DNA of 6,572 nt from Verrucomicrobiales bacterium (GCA_002724615.1 PBPF01000164.1:1-6572); one strand, 5' to 3'; counted from the stretch's first letter, positions 1 through 6,424 are shown. Notes: generated from the letters alone by a model not told the origin. Numbers and translations: made by a program.

Positions 1-2
1 AA

Positions 3-1307
3 ATTGAGGCCGACAAGGAAATTGATGGACTTACGGCTCAGGTCTCGGATCTGGTCGATAAACTGGCTGCTGCCGAGAATGATTCCAACTCGAAAACCGA
101 ACAGATTGGTTCGCTGACCACCCAGTTGGATACAACCTCGAAAGAGAAGTCGGCACTGGACACCGATCTGCAGGATGCCAACACTGCCAAGGACAAGCTT
201 AACGAGGACATGGTTGCGCTGACTGGAGAACGCGACACACTGACTGAGGAACGCAATGCGCTGAAGCCGCTGGCCGAGAAATTGCCGGCGGTGGAGCAGG
301 CATTGGCCGACAAGCAGCAGGAGCTTTTGCAGACCAAGGAGAACATGGCCGCTGTGGAGCAAAACTTGGCTGATAAGGTCAAGGAACTGACCGAAGCTGA
401 AAAGCAGCTGAAGGAAAAGACTGACGCGTTGGGCAAGGCCGAGATCGACTTGGCTGGCAAGGTTGAGTCACTCATGGAAGCCGTGAAGCTTCAGGAAGAA
501 GCCCACGCAAAGATAGCTACTTTGGAGACGGATTTGCGGAAAGTGAACCAGCAAGTCGGCGGATTAAAGGCCAACATTGGCACGCTGGAATCCGGCATCC
601 AAGAGACACAGAAGAAGCTGGCCGCATCGGAAGGCGACCGGATTTTCCTGATGCGAGAGTTGAAACGGATGCAGGTGGAGAAGGATAAGTTGGTTGCCCA
701 GTTGAATAGTCTGGAAGCCGTCGAGGCGCGCTTCCGTGAGTTGAAGGCGAAGTTTAACATCGCCCTCCGTGAGCGATGGAACAAAGACGGGCAGGGTCGC
801 GGCCCCTCCAAGGGTACCGGTGCCCGGGCCACCGCCAAACTTATCAAGGACGAAGAGGCGGAGGCGATTCAGGCCAAGACTATCAAGGATCCTAAAAAGC
901 TCAGCATCTCGTTGAATGGCAACGGTGAAGTAACCATCACGCCTATTGAAGAGGAGGAGGACAAGGGGGCCTCGGAAAACATCCAGCCAGATTCCACTGA
1001 GCCCAAGGAAAAGGGCGAAGCTGAGGGTGGCGGTGTTGTCACTCCGGCGCCGGAACAACCTGAAGAAGGCGGTCAGAAACCCAATCCTGCGCCCACCACC
1101 AAGCCGAAGGCGAGCGAGCCTCAACCAGAGCCGACCAAAGCAACGCCCACGCCTCCTGCCAAACCAGCAGAAACTAACGACAAGTCGGCAGACCCAGCAC
1201 CAAAACCTGCACCTGCCAAACCCGCAACGCCGGTAGAGAACGGGGAAAATCCACCTGCGTCCAAGCCGGCAGAGCCAGCGCCTAAACCGGCGCCTGCCAA
1301 TCCGTGA
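3..1307 (+). CDS. Coiled-coil protein with Pro/Ala/Lys-rich C-terminal tail, 5' end missing
   Basis: The reading frame is open from position 3 to the TGA at 1305-1307, giving 434 visible residues; the true start lies outside the window. A TTG at 126 is in frame, but the coiled coil continues upstream of it without a break, so it is unlikely to be the start. Visible residues 1 to about 252 are a long heptad-rich coiled coil of Leu, Ala, Glu and Lys. A basic Gly/Arg patch follows (about 259-275), then a short stretch that could form beta strands (LSISLNGNGEVTITPI, about 300-315), an acidic run (EEEED) and a disordered tail of about 100 residues. The tail contains PAPKPAPAKP and PAPKPAPANP. There is no cysteine and no visible membrane segment or catalytic motif. 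The stop overlaps the moaA start by 4 bases. I do not recognise a family. A structural, scaffold or envelope-associated role is possible, but this is a guess from composition only. Confidence 0.85.
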   Translation: MEADKEIDGLTAQVSDLVDKLAAAENDSNSKTEQIGSLTTQLDTTSKEKSALDTDLQDANTAKDKLNEDMVALTGERDTLTEERNALKPLAEKLPAVEQALADKQQELLQTKENMAAVEQNLADKVKELTEAEKQLKEKTDALGKAEIDLAGKVESLMEAVKLQEEAHAKIATLETDLRKVNQQVGGLKANIGTLESGIQETQKKLAASEGDRIFLMRELKRMQVEKDKLVAQLNSLEAVEARFRELKAKFNIALRERWNKDGQGRGPSKGTGARATAKLIKDEEAEAIQAKTIKDPKKLSISLNGNGEVTITPIEEEEDKGASENIQPDSTEPKEKGEAEGGGVVTPAPEQPEEGGQKPNPAPTTKPKASEPQPEPTKATPTPPAKPAETNDKSADPAPKPAPAKPATPVENGENPPASKPAEPAPKPAPANP

Positions 1308-2353
1308 GCGAGCTTGGCCGGTTGACGGATTCGCACGGGCGCAACATTCGCGACCTGCGGATATCCATCACTGACCGCTGCAATTTCCGCTGCCTTTATT
1401 GTCTGCCAGAGACGGAAGAGGCGGCGGATTTTTATCGTAGAGAGGGGAGAGGAGACCCCAAGCCCATTCAGCATGCGTGGAAGCCGCGCACGCATTTTTT
1501 AAACTACGAGGAGATTGAGCGCATCGCCAGCGTGGCCGTTGGCCAAGGTGTCACCAAACTACGCCTCACAGGTGGCGAACCTCTCCTGCGGCGTGATGTG
1601 CCTGTGCTCGTTAGCAAGCTCTCCGCTTTGCCCGTCGAGGATTTGGCGCTTACCACCAACGGCTTTCAGTTCGGTCGACATGCAGAGTCACTGCGCGATG
1701 CCGGCCTGCGCCGTGTCAGCTTCAGCCTCGATTCCCTCGACGGAGAAAATTTTAAAAAACTGACTGGCCGTGACGGACTTGAGGAGGTGCTGGCTGCTAT
1801 TCGGCAGGCGCGCGAACTGGGCTTCAATCCCGTGAAAGTCAACGCTGTCATCATTCGTCATCTTAACGACCATGAGATTGAAGCGCTTGCGGAATTTGCG
1901 CGCGCAGAGGAAATTAGTTTTCGCTTTATCGAGTTCATGCCGCTGGATTCCGGTCGTGCATGGCAGAAGGACCACGTTGTCACGGGGCGAGAAATACTCG
2001 AGAGGCTTCAGGCGCGCTTTGATCTTCAGCCTGTCGACCGTGAACATCCATCCGCCACAGCCAAGCGCTGGCGGTTCGCCGACAGTCCTGCGGAGATTGG
2101 GCTGATCACACCTGTCAGCGAGCCTTTCTGCGGCCAGTGCAACCGTCTGCGGCTCACCGCCGATGGCAAGATTCGCACCTGTCTTTTCAGCTTGCATGAG
2201 CATGATTTAAAGCCGCTTCTGCGCGGTGGCGCAACCGATGCCGACTTGGCCGAATGGCTGGCCGGTGTGGTACTAAAGAAGGAGGCACGCCACCATATTG
2301 GGGAGACGGAATTTGAACAGCCCGACCGCACAATGAGCGCAATTGGTGGCTGA
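1304..2353 (+). CDS. moaA: GTP 3',8-cyclase MoaA (radical SAM, molybdenum cofactor synthesis)
   Basis: MoaA uses S-adenosylmethionine radical chemistry to convert GTP to 3',8-cyclo-7,8-dihydro-GTP, the first step of molybdopterin synthesis; MoaC then makes cyclic pyranopterin monophosphate. The 349 residues carry the full signature: the N-terminal radical SAM cluster C26-x3-C30-x2-C33 in SITDRCNFRCLYC, the SAM-binding LTGGEP at 88-93, the second Fe-S cluster ligands C276, C279 and C293 (FCGQCNRLRLTADGKIRTC), and the C-terminal Gly-Gly that the family needs for activity. Residues 36-66 form an insert that makes the segment between the first cluster and the next helix about 17 residues longer than in E. 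coli MoaA. The GTG start at 1304 overlaps the upstream stop (GTGA) and no Shine-Dalgarno is evident, so coupled translation is likely. No other moa, moe or mob gene is in the window. The assignment is very secure. Confidence 0.97.
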   Translation: MSELGRLTDSHGRNIRDLRISITDRCNFRCLYCLPETEEAADFYRREGRGDPKPIQHAWKPRTHFLNYEEIERIASVAVGQGVTKLRLTGGEPLLRRDVPVLVSKLSALPVEDLALTTNGFQFGRHAESLRDAGLRRVSFSLDSLDGENFKKLTGRDGLEEVLAAIRQARELGFNPVKVNAVIIRHLNDHEIEALAEFARAEEISFRFIEFMPLDSGRAWQKDHVVTGREILERLQARFDLQPVDREHPSATAKRWRFADSPAEIGLITPVSEPFCGQCNRLRLTADGKIRTCLFSLHEHDLKPLLRGGATDADLAEWLAGVVLKKEARHHIGETEFEQPDRTMSAIGG

Positions 2354-2393
2354 CGCCTTGCCCCCCGCCTCGCTTTTCCCCATAGTCCCGCCG

Positions 2394-3293
2394 ATGCGGT
2401 TCATCCGCGATATTTTTGCCGAGGCCAGGGAGGCGGGCGAGGTGGTGGTATCCTGTGAGTTTTTCCCCACCAAGACCCCGGAAGGCGAACGCAGTCTGTT
2501 GGAGAAAACCATCCCGCGCCTCAAGACCGTTGGCCCCGCGTTTTGCTCGGTAACCTATGGTGCCGGCGGCAGTACTCGAGGCAAGACTCTGGACATCGTC
2601 GAAACCATTCAGTGTGAGCACGGTCTGCCCGCGATGGCGCACCTCACCTGTGTCGGTTCCACGCGCGATGACATCCAAGGCTTTTTAAATGAAGCTCAAT
2701 CGCGCGGCATTCGGAACATTCTTGCGCTGCGCGGCGATCCTCCTGCGGGCGAGGTTGAGTTCGTGAAACCGGAGGGCGGTTTTGAGTTTTCCTACCAACT
2801 GGTCGAGGCCATCCGTGGGCATGGCGGATTTTCCATCGGCACAGCGGGCTTTCCCGAGGGACACATTGCCTGCACGGAAGGACGGGAGGTGGATTGGCGT
2901 CGTTTGAAGGAGAAAGTGGATTGCGGTGCAGACTTTGTCATCACCCAGTTGTTTTTTGACAATGACGACTTTTTTCGGTTTCGCGACCATCTGCGTGGAC
3001 TGGGCATGGACAAGCCAATAACGGCGGGCATCATACCTGTTCTAAGCGGCCAGCAGATCCGGCGGTTCACCAGCCTGTGCGGCGCGCGGCTTCCGTCACC
3101 CATGACTGACCGGCTTGATGAACTGGGTGACGACAATGACGCCGTTCGCGAGTTTGGAATTGAATACGCCACCAAGCAATGTCGCGCACTGCTGGAGTCC
3201 GGTGTGGAGGGGTTGCATTTTTACACTCTCAACAAGTCCAATTCCACGGTGCGCATTCTGGAGAATCTCGGCTTGGCCAAAGACCTGTCATGA
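2394..3293 (+). CDS. metF: 5,10-methylenetetrahydrofolate reductase MetF
   Basis: MetF is a cytoplasmic flavoprotein that reduces 5,10-methylene-THF to 5-methyl-THF, the methyl donor for methionine synthase. From the ATG at 2394 it has 299 residues, close to the 296 of E. coli MetF, and forms a single TIM-barrel domain. Diagnostic segments are CEFFPTKTPEGE near the N-terminus (E22, matching catalytic Glu28 of E. coli), FCSVTYGAGGSTR (50-62), HLTCVG (83-88), ALRGDPPAGE (111-120; D115 matches the flavin-site Asp120), FVITQLFFDN (181-190; Q185 matches Gln183) and HFYTLNKS (275-282). In-frame TTG 2343 and GTG 2346 would add 17 or 16 residues and overlap moaA, as at the other junctions, but the added stretch is Pro-rich and unlike the family, so ATG 2394 is preferred. 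No clear Shine-Dalgarno precedes it. The TGA overlaps the coaE ATG (ATGA). Confidence 0.96.
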   Translation: MRFIRDIFAEAREAGEVVVSCEFFPTKTPEGERSLLEKTIPRLKTVGPAFCSVTYGAGGSTRGKTLDIVETIQCEHGLPAMAHLTCVGSTRDDIQGFLNEAQSRGIRNILALRGDPPAGEVEFVKPEGGFEFSYQLVEAIRGHGGFSIGTAGFPEGHIACTEGREVDWRRLKEKVDCGADFVITQLFFDNDDFFRFRDHLRGLGMDKPITAGIIPVLSGQQIRRFTSLCGARLPSPMTDRLDELGDDNDAVREFGIEYATKQCRALLESGVEGLHFYTLNKSNSTVRILENLGLAKDLS

Positions 3294-3886
3294 GCACGGT
3301 TTATGGGCTTACCGGCGGCGTCGGTATGGGTAAATCGACGGTGGCGCGGTTGCTCGCCAAGGCGGGCTTGCCGGTGTTGGACACGGATGATCTGGCGCGC
3401 GAGGTAGTCCAGCCCGGAGAACCGGCTCTGGAGGCGATCAGCGAGGAATTCGGCATGGAGTTCATCGGGTCGGATGGCGGGCTGGATCGGGAGCGGATGG
3501 CGGGACGTGTGTTTGACGATGAGGCGGCTCGAGACAAACTTGAGGCGATAATCCATCCTCGAGTTCGAGAACAATGGCTGGAAGCCATCTCAGGATGGCG
3601 GGCATCGGGCCGGGATGGCGTGGTGGTGATTCCATTATTGTTTGAGGTCGTTGCGGAGTCGAGTTTCGACAGGGTATTGTGTGTAGCCTGCACGGCGGAT
3701 ACACAGAGGCAGCGATTGCGCGCGCGCAGCTGGAGTGATGCGCAAATTGACGGGCGCATCGCGGCGCAAATGCCGATTGAGGAAAAAATGGAGCGTGCAG
3801 ATTGTGTGATCTGGAATGAGGGGGCGCAGGAGGTGTTGCGGGAGCAGTTGACGCGGATTGGGGTGTTGGGTACAAGCCTACCGTGA
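3290..3886 (+). CDS. coaE: Dephospho-CoA kinase CoaE
   Basis: CoaE phosphorylates the 3'-hydroxyl of dephospho-CoA with ATP, the last step of coenzyme A synthesis. The 198 residues are slightly shorter than the 206 of E. coli CoaE. They show a P-loop at the N-terminus, GGVGMGKST (9-17, with K15 and S16), the substrate-side VLDTDDLAREVVQPGEPAL (29-47), the HP-x-V of IIHPRV (87-92), VVVIPLLFE (111-119), a LID-like Arg-rich segment QRQRLRARSWSD (139-150), the Gln of RIAAQM (156-161) and the terminal ADCVIWNEG (170-178). The P-loop reads GxGMGK where E. coli has GxGSGK. The frame is open upstream to 3179, but those residues lie inside metF. The ATG at 3290 overlaps the metF stop by 4 bases and puts the P-loop at the expected distance from the N-terminus. 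The stop overlaps glgB (GTGA), so translation is probably coupled on both sides. Confidence 0.95.
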   Translation: MSTVYGLTGGVGMGKSTVARLLAKAGLPVLDTDDLAREVVQPGEPALEAISEEFGMEFIGSDGGLDRERMAGRVFDDEAARDKLEAIIHPRVREQWLEAISGWRASGRDGVVVIPLLFEVVAESSFDRVLCVACTADTQRQRLRARSWSDAQIDGRIAAQMPIEEKMERADCVIWNEGAQEVLREQLTRIGVLGTSLP

Positions 3887-6066
3887 TTCTGCCGGAAGCC
3901 GAGTTAGCCGCGCTGGTGGAGCAACGCCATGCGACGCCGCATAGTGTGCTGGGCATGCACAGGGCCGAGGGAGGGGTAGTGGTACGAGCTCTGCTGCCCT
4001 CTGCACGCGAGGTGGTTGTTGTTCCCGTTGGAGTCGATGGATCAACCATTCCATTGCGGCGCTTGGGAGACACGGATGTTTTCGAGGGGCAATCCGTAGC
4101 AGAGGCGGTGGTGTTCCCGTACGAGTTGGCGATCGATTGGACGAGCGGTGAGCAATGGAGCACTCGGGATCCCTATTCGTTTGCGCCGACAATTGGTGAA
4201 CAGGATCTGTACCTTTTCGGTCGTGGTGATGAACGGCGGATTTACGAGAAGTTGGGGGCGCATCCGCGCGTGGTAGATGGTGTTTCGGGTACAGTGTTTG
4301 CGGTTTGGGCACCGCGGGCGGTCCGCGTGTCAGTGATGGGGGATTTCAATTACTGGCGAGCGGACTCGCACCCGATGCGGCGACTGGGCGAAGTGGGTGT
4401 TTGGGAATTGTTCGTGCCCGGCGTGGGTGAGGGAGTTCATTACAAATTCGAAATCCTTACAAAATCAGGCGAGGTGCGAGAGAAGTCGGACCCATTTGGA
4501 TTTTATTTTGAGAACGCTCCGAACAACGCCGCTATTGTCTGGAACCCTCGCAAATTTGATTGGGCCGATGACGAATGGTTGGCAGCTCAAACGCAGCTCG
4601 ACCCGTTGCGGCGGCCGATGAGCATTTACGAGATGCACTTGGGATCGTGGCGGCGCAATGTGCGGGGTGAGTCACTGACCTACCGGGAGTTGGCGGAGCC
4701 GCTGGTGGAGTATGTGACGGAAATGGGGTTTACGCACGTGGAGTTTCTGCCGGTGGCGGAACATGCATACTATCCGTCTTGGGGGTATCAAGTGACGGGT
4801 TTCTACGCGCCCACGGGTCGGTACGGGACGCCTGATGATTTCCAGTTTTTGATCAATGCGCTGCATGAGGCGGGCATCGGGGTTTTAATTGATTGGGTGC
4901 CGGCGCATTTCCCGCGCGACGACTGGGCGCTCGCGAGGTTTGATGGTGAGCCGCTTTTTGAACACACAGATTCCCAGCGTGCAGATCATCCCGACTGGGG
5001 CACACTGGTGTTCAACCACGGGCGCAACGAGGTGCGTAATTTCCTGGTAGCCAATGCGCTTTATTGGCGCGACGTGTTTCACGTGGACGGGTTGCGCGTA
5101 GATGCAGTGGCCTCGATGGTGTATTTGGATTACTCGCGCAGGAAGGGTGAATGGGTGCCCAACGAGCATGGCGACAATCGCAACTTGGAGGCGATAGAAT
5201 TTTTGAAGCATACCAACCATGTTTTGCACACGGAGTACCCGGGTGTGGTGACCATCGCGGAAGAGTCAACCGACTGGCCACGAGTGACGAGCCCGCCGGC
5301 GGCGGATGGCTTGGGGTTTTCGTTCAAGTGGGACTTGGGTTGGATGCATGACACTTTGGGTTTTTTGCAGCAGCAGCCAGCCGCTCGCGAGGGGTGCTTG
5401 GATGGTTTAACATTCTCGATGATGTACCGTGCAAACGAGAATTATGTGCGACCGTTGTCGCATGATGAGGTTGTGCATGAAAAGCGGTCGCTTCTCGGCC
5501 GCATGCCGGGTGATTCGGAACAGCGGCTGGCGAACCTGCGTTTGTTGGTTGGCTGCCAATGGCTATTGCCGGGGAAGCAGTTGTTGTTCATGGGCGGAGA
5601 ACTGGGCCAGCCTAGCGAGTGGGATCACAATGCTCAGGTGCCGTGGGAACTACTTGCTGATCCAGCGCACGCGGGGGTGCAACGTTGGGTGGCGGATTTA
5701 AACAAGCTTTACAGAAGCGAGCCTGCGTTGTGGGAGGCGGATTTTGACGAGGACGGTTTTTACTGGGTGGACTGCCGGAATGAAGAATCTGTTGTACTGT
5801 CATTTGTGCGCCAGAATGCGAACGGATCGCGGCTGGTGCTGGGGGTCATAAATCTTTCGGCGCAATGGCATCGCGATTATCGCGTTGGATTGCCGCGGGA
5901 AGGATGGTGGCATGAAGTGCTCAACAGCGACGGGGTGGGGTACGGCGGTGATGATCGTGGCAATGGTGGCGGAGTTGAGGCCCAAGAAGTGCCTTGGCAG
6001 GGGCAGTCATTTTCGGCGGAATTGGTAATTCCTCCATTTGCGGTACTGGTTTTTCAGCGGTCGTGA
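3883..6066 (+). CDS. glgB: 1,4-alpha-glucan (glycogen) branching enzyme GlgB
   Basis: GlgB cuts an alpha-1,4-glucan chain and rejoins it by an alpha-1,6 bond, creating the branch points of glycogen. The 727 residues match the 728 of E. coli GlgB and the same architecture: an N-terminal N1 domain (about 1-110, HATPHSVLGMHR), a CBM48 domain (about 130-220, FAVWAPRAVRVSVMGDFNYW), a GH13 barrel (about 245-610) and a C-terminal beta domain. Conserved GH13 regions are DWVPAHFP (337-344), GLRVDAVASMVYLDYSR (403-419) with nucleophile D407, TIAEESTDWP (457-466) with acid/base E460, and PLSHDEVVHEKRSLL (524-538) with D528. The spacings of these residues equal those of E. coli D405, E458 and D526. The GTG start overlaps the coaE stop. 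No glgA, glgC or glgX lies nearby. The sequence HEKRSLL departs from the HGKGSLL I would expect from family members. The gene appears intact. Confidence 0.97.
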   Translation: MILPEAELAALVEQRHATPHSVLGMHRAEGGVVVRALLPSAREVVVVPVGVDGSTIPLRRLGDTDVFEGQSVAEAVVFPYELAIDWTSGEQWSTRDPYSFAPTIGEQDLYLFGRGDERRIYEKLGAHPRVVDGVSGTVFAVWAPRAVRVSVMGDFNYWRADSHPMRRLGEVGVWELFVPGVGEGVHYKFEILTKSGEVREKSDPFGFYFENAPNNAAIVWNPRKFDWADDEWLAAQTQLDPLRRPMSIYEMHLGSWRRNVRGESLTYRELAEPLVEYVTEMGFTHVEFLPVAEHAYYPSWGYQVTGFYAPTGRYGTPDDFQFLINALHEAGIGVLIDWVPAHFPRDDWALARFDGEPLFEHTDSQRADHPDWGTLVFNHGRNEVRNFLVANALYWRDVFHVDGLRVDAVASMVYLDYSRRKGEWVPNEHGDNRNLEAIEFLKHTNHVLHTEYPGVVTIAEESTDWPRVTSPPAADGLGFSFKWDLGWMHDTLGFLQQQPAAREGCLDGLTFSMMYRANENYVRPLSHDEVVHEKRSLLGRMPGDSEQRLANLRLLVGCQWLLPGKQLLFMGGELGQPSEWDHNAQVPWELLADPAHAGVQRWVADLNKLYRSEPALWEADFDEDGFYWVDCRNEESVVLSFVRQNANGSRLVLGVINLSAQWHRDYRVGLPREGWWHEVLNSDGVGYGGDDRGNGGGVEAQEVPWQGQSFSAELVIPPFAVLVFQRS

Positions 6067-6131
6067 CTGTGTCACAAACCGACGTTTTCTTTCGTTATGG
6101 GAGAAATGTGAACAAGGGGTGATTGTTCCAG

Positions 6132-6142
6132 ATGTCTGACAT
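6132..6142. repeat. Dyad ATGTC-T-GACAT, copy 1
   Basis: ATGTC and its exact reverse complement GACAT flank a single T, preceded by G and followed by GG. The same arms recur at 6178-6193 with a 6-base centre. A one-base loop is too tight for an RNA hairpin, so if functional this copy is more likely a protein-binding site; it may also be chance. No function is known to me. Confidence 0.4.
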
Positions 6143-6177
6143 GGCAGGATTGCCGGGGTATTTGGGTCTATTCCCGG

Positions 6178-6193
6178 ATGTCGCCGGGGACAT
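6178..6193. repeat. Dyad ATGTC-GCCGGG-GACAT, copy 2
   Basis: The arms ATGTC (6178-6182) and GACAT (6189-6193) are identical to those of the copy 46 bases upstream and again have G before and GG after. The centre here is GCCGGG. The copy is nested within a larger potential pairing of TTGCC (6150-6154) with GGCAA (6196-6200), so the segment 6150-6200 could fold as a branched RNA at the 3' end of the glgB transcript. This is visible by eye only and has not been scored. Confidence 0.4.
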
Positions 6194-6257
6194 GGGGCAA
6201 ATACGCGATTGTTGCCTGTGGTGATTAATGGCGGACGAGCCCAAAACGCGCGCGATT

Positions 6258-6277
6258 GTTAACAAGAGTTTGTTAAC
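6258..6277. promoter_or_regulatory. Perfect inverted repeat GTTAACAA-N4-TTGTTAAC, putative operator
   Basis: Two exact 8-base arms, 6258-6265 and 6270-6277, flank GAGT. The size, AT richness and position 148 bases before the next start codon suit a dimeric regulator. A weak promoter-like pair overlaps it: TTAACA (6259-6264), an 18-base gap and TAATAT (6283-6288). A further GTTAA half-site lies at 6281-6285. The arms are perfect in sequence; the operator role is inferred, and the regulator is unknown. It lacks GC pairs and a T run, so it is not a typical terminator. Confidence 0.5.
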
Positions 6278-6357
6278 TCAGTTAATATCAATTGGTTGAA
6301 GGATTTGGGGGCGGTCGGTTTCATGGTTCCGAAGGGTGGATTTCCCGCCGAAAAATT

Positions 6358-6384
6358 TTGACAATGAGGCAGTTTTTTTATAAA
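6358..6384 (+). promoter_or_regulatory. Sigma-70-like promoter for the gene at 6425
   Basis: A perfect -35 hexamer TTGACA (6358-6363) is followed after 15 bases by TATAAA (6379-6384), five of six matches to the -10 consensus. The 15-base spacing is short; shifted -10 choices in the same AT-rich tract would give 16 or 17 bases with a poorer match. Transcription would begin near 6390-6393, giving a leader of roughly 35 bases that carries both Shine-Dalgarno sequences. Confidence 0.55.
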
Positions 6385-6397
6385 AGAGTACTGTTAC

Positions 6398-6418
6398 AGG
6401 AGGTGCCTTTAAGGAGGT
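6398..6418 (+). promoter_or_regulatory. Tandem Shine-Dalgarno sequences before the ATG at 6425
   Basis: AAGGAGGT (6411-6418) sits 6 bases before the ATG, an ideal spacing, and fixes that start. A second full-strength copy, AGGAGGTG (6398-6405), lies 13 bases upstream and has no start codon of its own at proper distance. TGCCT (6404-6408) can pair with AGGCA (6419-6423), which would place the proximal copy in a 10-base loop. The strength contrasts with the weak or absent ribosome sites of the coupled genes upstream. Confidence 0.75.
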
Positions 6419-6424
6419 AGGCAA

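Larger units (their letters stand above)
6067..6424. other. Non-coding region between glgB and the next transcription unit
   Basis: These 358 bases contain no credible coding frame on either strand. The left part (to about 6200) holds a short GTGAC-TGT-GTCAC dyad across the glgB stop and two ATGTC/GACAT dyads. The middle holds a perfect 16-base inverted repeat. The right part holds a promoter and a double Shine-Dalgarno sequence. I could not find a GC-rich stem followed directly by a T run, so the end of the upstream operon is not marked by an obvious intrinsic terminator. The region most likely combines the operon's 3' end with the regulatory leader of the gene at 6425. Confidence 0.7.

Noticed and set aside
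126..128. TTG at 126 as start of the first gene
   Set aside because: The frame is open to the window edge and the coiled-coil pattern continues unbroken upstream, so the gene is better read as truncated by the window.
564..1124. 186-residue frame on the minus strand
   Set aside because: It lies wholly opposite the coiled-coil gene, resembles no family I know, and is a product of the biased codons of the + strand gene. The same applies to the other long minus-strand frames, such as 3462-4163.
946..1236. 96-residue Arg/Pro-rich frame on the + strand
   Set aside because: It is a shifted reading of the low-complexity Pro/Lys tail and has no ribosome site or recognisable content.
3179..3289. N-terminal extension of coaE by 37 residues
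   Set aside because: It overlaps the conserved C-terminus of MetF in another frame, and the P-loop of CoaE is expected right after the ATG at 3290.
6063..6075. GTGAC-TGT-GTCAC dyad at the glgB stop as a terminator
   Set aside because: The stem is only 5 bases and no T run follows directly, so an intrinsic terminator is not supported.
6310..6359. GGCGG (6310-6314) / CCGCC (6345-6349) followed by AAAAATTTT as a terminator
   Set aside because: The stem is 5 bases with a 30-base loop and the T run is four bases after an A run; the segment also runs into the TTGACA promoter element.
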